Assembly (NCBI RefSeq): GCF_000379685.1
Contig: NZ_KB903290.1
Coordinates: 124,001 to 188,000, forward strand
Length of the DNA: 64,000 bases
DNA from: Catelliglobosispora koreensis DSM 44566
Lineage (GTDB): Bacteria; Actinomycetota; Actinomycetes; Mycobacteriales; Micromonosporaceae
Direction: 5' to 3'
The translations under genes were made by a program, and so were the position numbers. This document shows, piece by piece, positions 42,121 through 50,157 of the stretch (position 1 is its first letter; each line of letters opens with the position of its first letter). The notes under the pieces are model-generated. The model had not been told where the DNA came from, did no database searches, and saw only the letters and a list, made by a program, of their open reading frames with translations.

Positions 42121-42828
42121 ATGAGTACGTTCGTGTTGATCCATGGTGGCGGCGACGTCGGATGGTCGTGGCACTTGGTGCAGGCCGAATTGCAGGCACG
42201 TGGGCATGATGTGATAGCTCCTGACCTTCCGGGTGATGACGAGTCGCACACCTTGGAGGATTACGCCGACGCGGTCGTGGAAGCGGTTGGTGACAGGCGA
42301 AACCTGGTCGTCGTGGGCCACTCGTTTGGTGCGTTCACCGCCCCGCTGGTCGCCGCGCGGCTGCCCGTCGAGGTGCTGGTCCTGTTGGCCGGCATGGTTC
42401 CGAGGCCGGGCGAGTCGCCCGACGAATGGTGGGCCAACACCGGTTACCAGAGCGCGGTGCAAAAGCAGGCCAAGCGTGATGGCGGCTTAACCGGCCACGC
42501 GGATCCTTTCGTGAGCTTCTACCACGATGTGCCGCGGCAACTGGCCGAGGAAGCGATGAGCAAGGAACGCGCGCACCCATCGAGCGCCGCATCGGCCGCC
42601 GTCTGGCCGCTGAAGGAATGGCCTGACACCCCAACGAGGTTCGTGCTCTGCACGGAGGACCGCTTCTTCCCACCCGACTTCTTCCGCCGCCTCGTGCGCG
42701 ACCGTCTGGGATTCGTCCCGGACGAGATCGCGGGCAGCCACTGCGTGGCACTGAGCCGGCCCAAAGAGGTGGCCGACATTTTGGCGGGCTATGCGGCGAC
42801 CGCTTCAGCTGCGAAGGCTGGCCAGTGA
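42121..42828 (+). CDS. alpha/beta-fold hydrolase
   Basis: 235 aa, ATG 42121 preceded by GAGGAG. Small esterase of the salicylate/MenH-like group: oxyanion region STFVLIHGGGDVGWSWHLV, nucleophile GHSFGAFTA near 62, acid near TEDRFFPPDF, and catalytic His in AGSHCVALSRP near 208. Complete triad, so catalytically competent; substrate unknown. Stop overlaps the next start (TGATG), placing it in one mRNA with the flavoprotein. Confidence 0.88.
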   Translation: MSTFVLIHGGGDVGWSWHLVQAELQARGHDVIAPDLPGDDESHTLEDYADAVVEAVGDRRNLVVVGHSFGAFTAPLVAARLPVEVLVLLAGMVPRPGESPDEWWANTGYQSAVQKQAKRDGGLTGHADPFVSFYHDVPRQLAEEAMSKERAHPSSAASAAVWPLKEWPDTPTRFVLCTEDRFFPPDFFRRLVRDRLGFVPDEIAGSHCVALSRPKEVADILAGYAATASAAKAGQ

Positions 42829-43757
42829 TGTTCGATGCCATCGTCGTCGGCGGGGGACCAGCTGGTCTGTCCGCCGCCTTGACTCTCGGCCGCGCCATCC
42901 GGCGTGCGCTCTTGATAGATTCCGGCGAGTACCGCAACGCGCGCGCTGAGAACATGCACAACTTCCTTACCCGCGATGGCATCCCGCCGAGCGAGTTTCG
43001 CGCGATCGCCCATGCGGAACTCAAGCGGTATCCCACGATCGAGACCCAGAAAGCGACCGTCAACAACGTCACACCTATAGGGGACGGGTTTGCGTTGACG
43101 CTGGGCGATAGCTCGACTGTTCAGACACGGCGCCTGATTCTGGCCACGGGTCTGGCCGACGACCTGCCGCCGATCGAAGGGCTCGCGCGGCTATGGGGAC
43201 GCGGCATCTACCACTGTCCGTACTGCCATGGCTACGAAGCCGCCCGCGGCGAGCCGATTGCTGTGCTGTACCACGACGCCATCATGGTCGACCTCGCCCT
43301 GCACTTGCGGAGGTTCAGCCCTGACGTCGTCCTGTGTGCCAACGGGCGCGCCGGCGAACTCGACGAAACGGCACTGAATCGGCTGGCGGACAACGGCGTA
43401 TTGGTACGCGACGAAAAGGTCGTTCGCTTGGAGGGTGGCGAGGAAACGCTTGAGCGCATCGTGTTCGCATCTGGCGAGCCGTTGCCCCGCAAGGCGCTGT
43501 TCGCTGTCGGACAGTTGAGGCAGCGCTCGGCATTGCCCAGCAAGCTGGGATGCCGTTTGCTGCCAGACGGTTGCGTGGAGGTCGACGACTTCCAGGCGAC
43601 CAGCGTCGCTGGCGTCTACGCCGCTGGCGACATGGCACACCGGCCGAGCCTGCCGATGCCGCTTCCCTTTGTGGTTACGGCGACGGCCAGCGGCACCATT
43701 GCGGCGATCGCGGCCGACAAGAACCTGGTCGCGACCGACACCGCCCCTCGGGCTTGA
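42828..43757 (+). CDS. TrxR-like FAD/NAD(P) oxidoreductase with CPYC motif
   Basis: 309 aa from ATG 42828 (a GTG one codon earlier is possible). FAD motif DAIVVGGGPAGLSAALTLGRA at 3-23, NAD(P)-loop region near 150, and C-terminal FAD motif VAGVYAAGDMAHRPS near 260. A redox disulfide sits in GIYHCPYCHGYE near 125. This spacing and context recall thioredoxin-reductase-like dithiol oxidases of the GliT/HlmI type, which form disulfides in dithiol natural products; a general thiol oxidoreductase is the alternative. Fourth gene of the LysR-linked cassette, followed by a second CxxC protein. Confidence 0.85.
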   Translation: MFDAIVVGGGPAGLSAALTLGRAIRRALLIDSGEYRNARAENMHNFLTRDGIPPSEFRAIAHAELKRYPTIETQKATVNNVTPIGDGFALTLGDSSTVQTRRLILATGLADDLPPIEGLARLWGRGIYHCPYCHGYEAARGEPIAVLYHDAIMVDLALHLRRFSPDVVLCANGRAGELDETALNRLADNGVLVRDEKVVRLEGGEETLERIVFASGEPLPRKALFAVGQLRQRSALPSKLGCRLLPDGCVEVDDFQATSVAGVYAAGDMAHRPSLPMPLPFVVTATASGTIAAIAADKNLVATDTAPRA

Positions 43758-43783
43758 CACCACCGTCCATATTGGAGGCCAAA

Positions 43784-44539
43784 ATGTCATATCCACCAGT
43801 CGTTTCCAGGCCAGATTGGCTAGCCGCACGCAAGAAACTGCTCGTACAGGAAAAACAACTCACCCGCGCACGGGACAAGGTCAACAGCGACCGCCGAAGA
43901 CTGCCAATGGTCAAGGTAGACAAGGAATATGTCTTCGACGGGCCTAACGGCAAGGCAACGTTGCTGGAGCTGTTCGAGCAGCGCCGCCAGCTGATCGTCT
44001 ACCACATGATGCTCACGCATTGTCCCGGCTGCTCCCTGCTCATCGACAACATCGGCCACCTCGCCCACTTGCACGCCCGCGACACCACGCTCGTCGTGGT
44101 GAGCAGAAGCCCGTTCGCCGAGCTTGATGATTTCCGCCGCCGCATGGGCTGGACGATGCCGTTCTACAGCTCCCACGGCTCTGACTTCAACTACGACTTC
44201 CACACCACAGTGGACTCATCAGTCGCGCCCGTCGAAATCAACTTCGCCGACGAGGAAGAACTACGGGCGGCCGGCATCGACTACGAAGGCGAAGTAGCCG
44301 GCGCGAGCGTGTTCCTGCGCGACGGCGAGGACATTTTCCACACATACTCCACCTACGAGCGCGGCACGGACCTGCTGAACGGCACCCTGGTCTACCTCGA
44401 CCTGACTCCCCTTGGCAGGCAAGAGGACTGGGAAGAACCCGCTGGCAGAAGCAACGCCTCGGCGTCGGGCTGGTGGCAACTGCACGACGAGTATGCCCCA
44501 GGTGATTCCGCCTGGGGCATGCCTAAACCAGCTAGCTAG
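43784..44539 (+). CDS. DUF899 family thioredoxin-like protein
   Basis: 251 aa from ATG 43784 (GGAGG 5 nt upstream). DUF899 proteins have a thioredoxin-like fold: VSRPDWLAARKKLLVQEKQLTRARD, DGPNGKATLLELFEQRRQLIVYHMM, the active-site-like THCPGCSLLIDN near 90, then FNYDFHTTVD and GASVFLRDGEDIFHTYSTY. The CPGC pair could carry out thiol-disulfide exchange. Its place after the CPYC flavoprotein suggests the two are redox partners (inference). A hairpin lies within the last codons. Confidence 0.88.
   Translation: MSYPPVVSRPDWLAARKKLLVQEKQLTRARDKVNSDRRRLPMVKVDKEYVFDGPNGKATLLELFEQRRQLIVYHMMLTHCPGCSLLIDNIGHLAHLHARDTTLVVVSRSPFAELDDFRRRMGWTMPFYSSHGSDFNYDFHTTVDSSVAPVEINFADEEELRAAGIDYEGEVAGASVFLRDGEDIFHTYSTYERGTDLLNGTLVYLDLTPLGRQEDWEEPAGRSNASASGWWQLHDEYAPGDSAWGMPKPAS
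44493..44520 (+). terminator. hairpin inside the 3' end of the DUF899 gene
   Basis: Perfect arms ATGCCCCAGG (44493-44502) and CCTGGGGCAT (44511-44520) with an 8-nt loop end 16 bp before the stop codon. Position and strength fit an operon-ending terminator embedded in the coding end; the convergent subtilase gene ends at 44536. Confidence 0.55.
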
Positions 44540-47500
44540 CGAATCCGGTACGCGCGAATGATTGTCTCCTCGAAGGCGTTGCCCGCGTTGTCGGCGACCT
44601 TGGCCCGCAGTGACGCGAACCCGCTCCCTGACGGGTGCGGAATGTAAGCGGCGCCAAGGATTACCGGCACCCTGATCCAATGCGCGCCGTCGTCAAAGGA
44701 CACTTCGACACAGAGCGTCGTGAGCTTGCCCGGCTTCGAGCCTGCCTGCGCCGCTGCGGTGACCGCAACCCGGTGAACCTGTCCACCGGCCAAACTGTTG
44801 TGCGCATCCAGCTTCGGCTGCAGCGTCACTCCCCACAACGGCAGCATCGTTTCGTTGTCTGCGTGTCCGCTGCGGAACGTCCATGCCGCGCTGACTGTCG
44901 TGGACAGTTCGCTCTGGTGGGTGGCCTGTGTCTCGAGCTGGTAGGTGCCCGGCGACGGCGGCACATATGCCTGTAGCCACACCGGATAATCCGATACCAG
45001 CAGCTTCTTTCCATCTCGGGACAACACCGTCGGCACAGTGCCGGAAGCAGCGCCCCACCGGCGGTGACCGTCCGAGAAGTCGCTGAGGTTGATTTCCATG
45101 ACGTTGCCGATCCGGCGCGTTGGCGCCTCAAGCATGACGGCCTGGGGGAATGCGCTACCGAATACGCCCGAGTTCCACGCCTCGCCGGACCGTCCGGAGT
45201 AAGTCTTATAGGCCGGATCCCAGGTGCTTGTCCGCGATTCGTTCTCGCCAAAGGTGTCGAACACACCAAGCCATTCCACACCCGGGTCGGTGTTGTAGAA
45301 CTCGGTGCGTTTGAAGGGCAAACGCATGAACGTGCTGGCGTAGAAACCACCCGCCCCGAAATCCGAGATCGACGGGAACGCACGCTTGTCGCCCATCGTG
45401 TTCGCGCCAATGGCCGCGTAAACCGAATGCACTTGAGCGAGGTCTTTGTCCGCGACGTCGCGCTGGAATCCGTTAGCCATCTGTCCCCGGATCGGGAAGT
45501 TGAGCAGATAGGCGTACGGGCTGTCCATGTTGCCCGCCGCGGTGAACTGTGCGCCGACGCGTGAGAGGAACTTCGGCTCGGTCTGCTCGGGGCCGATGCG
45601 GCCGGTGAACAACTGGTCCGGCGAATTCGAGCCGACAAGATGTCCTGTCGTCCAGCCCTCATCATGCATCAGGATGGCCGAAGCGTCGGCCATCTGGGCC
45701 TGGGCATCAGGGCGGGGCACCGTGATTTTGATCGGCTGTGCTTGGCGCGCATCGACCACGATAGTCATATCGTGATCGACGTCAAGCCGGGGTTGCGCCA
45801 TCAACGTGGAGCCGTTTTCGCTAGAAATGAAACTGTCCAAGGTGTACGCACCGCGCCGCACCCGGAACACGGTCGTGTCCACACCAGAGTCGATCCCGGT
45901 GTCCGGCAGGCTCCACGCCCCGTGCCGGGACAGCCGGGTGGCAAACCAGCTCGGCACGCCGCTGGCCCGGTCAATGTGCTTAACGGTGACGTCGTAACTC
46001 TCGACCTCGTTGTCCAGCCCGAAAGCCGTGCGCACAACGGTTTCCCCGGCCGTCGCGACGACCCAGCCGCCGATCGCCCCGGTCGGGCTCGCGGCAGTCG
46101 TTGCCGCCCTTAACGTGACGCTCGTGGTCCCGCCCGCCGGGACGCTCACCGTGGCGGCGCTCAGCGAGAACAACTCTGGCCCTGCAATAGCCAGGTGTAG
46201 CACGACTGGCTGCGTGCCGTGGTTGGCGTAGGTCAGTTCTTTGCTCAGGACCTCGTCGTCGGTGTGCGGAAAGGCCTGGCGCCCAAAGCTGACACTCGCC
46301 GGATGTGTTGTGATGCTTTGCACGATCGCCCGGTGCAGGTCGAGGCCACCGGCGCCCTGCTCGAATACGCCATTGACCGGGTTGGGCCGAGCTGACGCCA
46401 TGAGAGCCGCTTTCAGCTGGCTGCCGGTCCAATCAGGATGTAGCTGGGCGAGCACCGCCGCCGCACCCGAGACCTGTGACGCGGCCATCGAGGTGCCCGA
46501 TAGTGTCGTGTACAGATCACCGTAGTAGCCCGGAACCGTCATCGCGTCCTTACCTCTGGCCGCGGTGACGTCGACGCCGGGCGCGGTGAGGTCTGGTTTG
46601 ACAGCGGCATCGCCGAGCCGAGGCCCGCGTCCCGAAAACGGCGCCACCGCACCGGTGCTGTCGGTCGCACCGACGGTCAACGCCGCGTCGGCACTGCCCG
46701 GGGTGAAGATGGTCTTCTCGTTGCCTGCCGCCGCTACGAAAAGCGCACCGTACTGATCGGACAGTCGCTGCACGGCTTCCTCGATCGGGTCGGTCTCCGC
46801 GTGGTCCGGCCGGCCAAAGCTCATATTCACGATCTTGGCGTGCTGCTCACCGACGGCCCACTCCATCGCCGCGACGATCCATGACTCGCCGCAGAAGGTC
46901 GGGAAATCGGTCAGGCTGACCACCACGCATACCTTGCCGTCGAGCAGCTTCGCGCCGGGTGCGGCTGCCGCAGCAGTTGCCGCGACGTGTGTGCCGTGCC
47001 CAGAAAGGTCACGCTCGTCCTCGTACCCGGGCTCGGTGAAGTTCTGCCGCGCCACGACGCGCCCGGCGAGGTCGGGGTGAGTGTCATCGATGCCGCTGTC
47101 CAAAATGGCCACGGTTACCCCGTCGCCGGCTAGCTGCGCTCGCGACGGCGAAACTCCTTTTCCCGGCGCCGGTTTGGCTTGGGCGGGACCGGCTTTGCGC
47201 ATGCCGTCGAGCCAGATCCGGGAAGCCGAGGAGAGCTGGCGCCACGATTGAGCCGCGGTGGCACGATCCTGATGCACGGCCGTGGCCTTCAGCGAACGCA
47301 ACTGGCGCTGATGGGCTAGGCCCGCGGTGCTAGGCCCACCAGACACGATGAGCGGTAGGTAGTCGCGGCGGTCGTAGCCGAATTCAAGCAGGGCCGTCAC
47401 ATCGAACAAGCGTGGATCTAGGCGGCCGGAGGCGAGAAGCTTGGCCGCGTCGCCAGGGATGACACGGGTTCGCTTGCCATCGTTGAGAGTGGTGAAAGTG

Positions 47501-47706
47501 ATGTCCTTGCGGCCTGGTCCCGGGTGTACGGAGACGTGCTGTCCATCCACGACAGTCACCTCGTCTCCGGTGATCAGGGTCAGGGTGCGAGCTTTGCTGT
47601 TGCCTTGGGCTGGCCTGGCGATGTCCTTGGGCGAGGCGCCACTAACCGGAGCTGTCCCGAACGCCAGGGCGAGTCCGAGCAGGCCGCTGAGGAGTTTTGT
47701 TCGCAT
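44536..47706 (-). CDS. secreted S8 family serine protease (subtilase)
   Basis: 1056 aa from ATG 47706; longer starts lack a signal peptide. Signal: RTKLLSGLLGLALAFGTAPVSGA. A propeptide-like region follows (~30-180). The catalytic domain has Asp in VAILDSGIDDTHPDL, His in SGHGTHVAATAAA, an oxyanion region near VAAAGNE, and Ser in SGTSMAASQVSGAAAVLAQL. After it come about 600 residues of beta-rich modules (VSVPAGGTTSVTLRAATTAAS ...) as in large actinobacterial subtilases. Extracellular protein degradation is the likely role. Stands alone, downstream of and on the same strand as the SigE operon but separated by a terminator. Confidence 0.92.
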   Translation of the reverse strand: MRTKLLSGLLGLALAFGTAPVSGASPKDIARPAQGNSKARTLTLITGDEVTVVDGQHVSVHPGPGRKDITFTTLNDGKRTRVIPGDAAKLLASGRLDPRLFDVTALLEFGYDRRDYLPLIVSGGPSTAGLAHQRQLRSLKATAVHQDRATAAQSWRQLSSASRIWLDGMRKAGPAQAKPAPGKGVSPSRAQLAGDGVTVAILDSGIDDTHPDLAGRVVARQNFTEPGYEDERDLSGHGTHVAATAAAAAPGAKLLDGKVCVVVSLTDFPTFCGESWIVAAMEWAVGEQHAKIVNMSFGRPDHAETDPIEEAVQRLSDQYGALFVAAAGNEKTIFTPGSADAALTVGATDSTGAVAPFSGRGPRLGDAAVKPDLTAPGVDVTAARGKDAMTVPGYYGDLYTTLSGTSMAASQVSGAAAVLAQLHPDWTGSQLKAALMASARPNPVNGVFEQGAGGLDLHRAIVQSITTHPASVSFGRQAFPHTDDEVLSKELTYANHGTQPVVLHLAIAGPELFSLSAATVSVPAGGTTSVTLRAATTAASPTGAIGGWVVATAGETVVRTAFGLDNEVESYDVTVKHIDRASGVPSWFATRLSRHGAWSLPDTGIDSGVDTTVFRVRRGAYTLDSFISSENGSTLMAQPRLDVDHDMTIVVDARQAQPIKITVPRPDAQAQMADASAILMHDEGWTTGHLVGSNSPDQLFTGRIGPEQTEPKFLSRVGAQFTAAGNMDSPYAYLLNFPIRGQMANGFQRDVADKDLAQVHSVYAAIGANTMGDKRAFPSISDFGAGGFYASTFMRLPFKRTEFYNTDPGVEWLGVFDTFGENESRTSTWDPAYKTYSGRSGEAWNSGVFGSAFPQAVMLEAPTRRIGNVMEINLSDFSDGHRRWGAASGTVPTVLSRDGKKLLVSDYPVWLQAYVPPSPGTYQLETQATHQSELSTTVSAAWTFRSGHADNETMLPLWGVTLQPKLDAHNSLAGGQVHRVAVTAAAQAGSKPGKLTTLCVEVSFDDGAHWIRVPVILGAAYIPHPSGSGFASLRAKVADNAGNAFEETIIRAYRIR

Positions 47707-47748
47707 ACCTGGTACCACGCGGTGGCAGATGTATGCTGTTGCATGCGA

Positions 47749-47779
47749 AAAGCCCGGTCCCATCATGAGACCGGGCTTT
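47749..47779. terminator. terminator hairpin of the SigE operon
   Basis: Arms AAAGCCCGGTC (47749-47759) and GACCGGGCTTT (47769-47779) with a 9-nt loop lie 10 bp beyond the end of the gene at 47789, upstream of the subtilase start. Confidence 0.85.
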
Positions 47780-47788
47780 CGTCACCTG

Positions 47789-48829
47789 TCAGGTGGCCGG
47801 GGTGAAGCTGCCCATCACCTTCAACGCGTCGGACTGGTTGAGGTCTCCGCTGAGTTCGGCGACGCGATCGCCGTACCGGTACCGAACAAAGCCGTCAGTC
47901 AGCTCGAACTCGCGACCGTCGACTGTCCTATTCGGAACAAACGGCATACCGTCCAGCCGCAGCGTCTCCACCCGAAACGTCCCGTAGGTGAGCTGGTCGA
48001 ACAGGTGGCCATCGCTCATGAGACCCAGCTGGCACCCCGTCAGCTCGGAGCCGCTAGGCGTCCACGTCAGCTGGAAATCCACCGCGCACACGTAGGACTT
48101 GTCCAGCACGACTAGCCCGGCCACCTCCAGCATGGCCTGTTTCCGCTGTTCCACAGTGGACGCTGGAATGTCGCCATGGACCGCGAAGACGCCCACGTGC
48201 ACGCCGTCATTTGTCGCCCATGTCAGAGCCGACCACTTCGCCTCAATGCTGTAGGTGAGCGTCGCGGGCCGCCCGTACACCGTCAGCGGCTCGGTTGACC
48301 GCTCTCCGGGCCAGGCTTCTCCACCATCGCCCAGCGCGGTCATCAGAGCCGCCGCGGAATCCGCACGGCCCACGGTGTAACCGCTCACCGGCCCGGGCAC
48401 GCTGGGTACGCGCCCAACATTGAGCTTCTGCCAGTGAGCGCGGGTCTTCCACTCGAGCATGCTGACTTCGGGGTCGGTGACGTCTAGACGCAACACGCTC
48501 GGCCCGGTCTCTCCCGTCGCGAGGGGTGGGCGGGCGGTCAGCAACTTCTGCGGGCTTTCCGACGGGCTGGCTGTCGGTGCCGGCTTGACGGGGCCGGCCG
48601 TGGCGGGCTGTAGACCGTTGTCGCCGTTACCTTTTGGCGTACCCACCAAAGAAACAGTGAGTGCGGCGGTGAGCACGAGCGCGACGGCGCCGGTGCCGAA
48701 CATGGCGTGCCGCAACCGGCGCTGCCGCATCCCTCGCCGTCTCGCCCCGCTGAGGAGGTCTTCCACGTGGACCGGGTCGCCGGCCCGACTCGTCAGCGCT
48801 TCGCGGATCGCATCGTCGATCTCGCTCAT
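47789..48829 (-). CDS. membrane-anchored partner of the SigE-type sigma factor
   Basis: 346 aa. A 40-residue cytosolic start (EIDDAIREALTSRAGDPVHVEDLLSGARRRGMRQRR) is followed by one membrane helix (AMFGTGAVALVLTAALTVSLVG, about 42-63), a Pro/Ser-rich linker and a ~240-residue outer domain with two cysteines (SYVCAVDFQ, LTGCQLG). It shares one base with the upstream sigma stop (TGATG). By position it is a candidate anti-sigma or co-sensor; no ZAS motif is seen. I do not recognise the outer domain. Confidence 0.65.
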   Translation of the reverse strand: MSEIDDAIREALTSRAGDPVHVEDLLSGARRRGMRQRRLRHAMFGTGAVALVLTAALTVSLVGTPKGNGDNGLQPATAGPVKPAPTASPSESPQKLLTARPPLATGETGPSVLRLDVTDPEVSMLEWKTRAHWQKLNVGRVPSVPGPVSGYTVGRADSAAALMTALGDGGEAWPGERSTEPLTVYGRPATLTYSIEAKWSALTWATNDGVHVGVFAVHGDIPASTVEQRKQAMLEVAGLVVLDKSYVCAVDFQLTWTPSGSELTGCQLGLMSDGHLFDQLTYGTFRVETLRLDGMPFVPNRTVDGREFELTDGFVRYRYGDRVAELSGDLNQSDALKVMGSFTPAT

Positions 48830-49332
48830 CAGTGCATCCTTCCCGAATTCAGTGCGGGCTGCTTACCCAGCTGTTCACGCAGGGTGGCGAGCGCTCGCAT
48901 CACTTGCGAACGAACGGTGACGGTCGAGCAATTCAAAATGTCGGCGATGGACGCGTCGTCGAGATCCTCGTAGTAGCGCAGCACGACAGCCGCCCGTTGT
49001 TTGGCGGGCAGCTGCGAGACCAGTCGCCAAGCCGCGTCCCGGTCGGCTGCTTCCTGGCCGATGTCGCCGCGGCCGGCTGGCTCGGCGATCGTGCCTGTGG
49101 TCAGCTCGCTGGAGGATTTTCGGCGCCAGCGGGAAATGTTCGCGTTGACCAGCATCTTGCGAACGTATTGATCCGGGTCTCCACCTTGGACGATCGATTT
49201 CCAGCGAACGAATGCTTTGCCGAGCACCTCCTGCACGAGGTCCTCCGCGAGATGGCGGTCGTGCACGAGCAAGCGGGCGAGCTGCACCAGACGCGCGCCG
49301 CGTAGCCTCACGTAATCGTCGAACGTGACCAT
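48829..49332 (-). CDS. SigE-family ECF RNA polymerase sigma factor
   Basis: 167 aa. Region 2: FDDYVRLRGARLVQLARLLVHDRHLAEDLVQEVLGKAFVRW; region 4: LPAKQRAAVVLRYYEDLDDASIADILNCSTVTVRSQVMRALATLREQL. This pattern is the SigE-family of actinobacterial ECF sigmas (short, with the YVRKMLVNANISRWRRK linker). Coupled to a membrane protein gene. May drive the lectin or subtilase genes nearby, but no promoter evidence was extracted. Confidence 0.92.
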   Translation of the reverse strand: MVTFDDYVRLRGARLVQLARLLVHDRHLAEDLVQEVLGKAFVRWKSIVQGGDPDQYVRKMLVNANISRWRRKSSSELTTGTIAEPAGRGDIGQEAADRDAAWRLVSQLPAKQRAAVVLRYYEDLDDASIADILNCSTVTVRSQVMRALATLREQLGKQPALNSGRMH

Positions 49333-49522
49333 TCGTCGGTCCCTCCTTGGCCCAGGCCGTCACCAAGGATGCACGCGGCGCAGCGTCTGGTTTGTTGCAT
49401 GCCATTCAAGAACAATTTGGGGTACGCCGAGAGTGGTCCTGTGAGCGCCTCATAATGCCGACTCGATGTCGTCAATCCGCCAATGTGAATCTGTCTGTTG
49501 CCCGCGTGGCGAAAGTGTTCGT

Positions 49523-50101
49523 ATGACACTTCGACGGCGCTGGGCGGCGTTGGTGGTCACTTTCGTGGTGGCCATGGCGGTCGTCCCGGGAACCCCGGCG
49601 GCCGCAGCCGAGATCGGGCCCCTGCAAATCATCAACTACAACAGCGGTCTGTGTATGGACATCAAGGACCGCAGCACCTCTTCTGGCGCGACGATCCACC
49701 AATGGACGTGCCGCCGGCAAACCAACCAGCTGTGGTGGTTCACCCATCAGCCGCAAGGCAACGGGGGCTTCTGGGACATCCGTCCACAAAGCACCATCCT
49801 GCGTGACCCTTCGCTCTGCCTGACCAATCCGGGCTGGAGCAAGGCCAACGGACACGACTACAAGACCCGCGACTGCACCGCACCGCCGTGGGCCGACAGC
49901 AGCCAGGGCTTCTCCTACACCCTCGGCCTGCCATACGCGTCGCCGCTACCGACGCCCGGCCCGCAATACCGCTACCGCCTGATCAACTGGTTCTCGCAGA
50001 TGTGCCTGGAGGTTACCGGCGGCAGCACGTCGCTGGGCGCCATCATCCAGCAAGCACCCTGTGATGGCAGCGCGAAACAGCTCTGGATCATCAATTACTA
50101 G
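49523..50101 (+). CDS. small secreted ricin-type lectin
   Basis: 192 aa from ATG 49523. Signal peptide TLRRRWAALVVTFVVAMAVVPGTPAAAA. A single beta-trefoil domain follows, with LQIINYNSGLCMDIKDRSTSSGATIHQW, QTNQLWWF and RLINWFSQMCLEVTGGSTSLGAIIQQ, and a final QLW motif: the ricin B signature. Paired cysteines (GLCMD/WTCRR, SLCLT/DCTAP, MCLEV/APCDG) support secretion. No enzymatic part; probably a glycan-binding protein. The sigma operon lies divergently upstream (49332), with 190 bp between. Confidence 0.85.
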   Translation: MTLRRRWAALVVTFVVAMAVVPGTPAAAAEIGPLQIINYNSGLCMDIKDRSTSSGATIHQWTCRRQTNQLWWFTHQPQGNGGFWDIRPQSTILRDPSLCLTNPGWSKANGHDYKTRDCTAPPWADSSQGFSYTLGLPYASPLPTPGPQYRYRLINWFSQMCLEVTGGSTSLGAIIQQAPCDGSAKQLWIINY

Positions 50102-50109
50102 CGGATGTC

Positions 50110-50148
50110 GCCGATCCCGGGGCTGCTCATCGCGGCTTCGGGATCGGC
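50110..50148. terminator. bidirectional terminator
   Basis: Arms GCCGATCCCG (50110-50119) and CGGGATCGGC (50139-50148) with a 19-nt loop lie between the convergent lectin (ends 50101) and ArsR (ends 50158) genes. Confidence 0.65.
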
Positions 50149-50157
50149 GCGCTGGGC

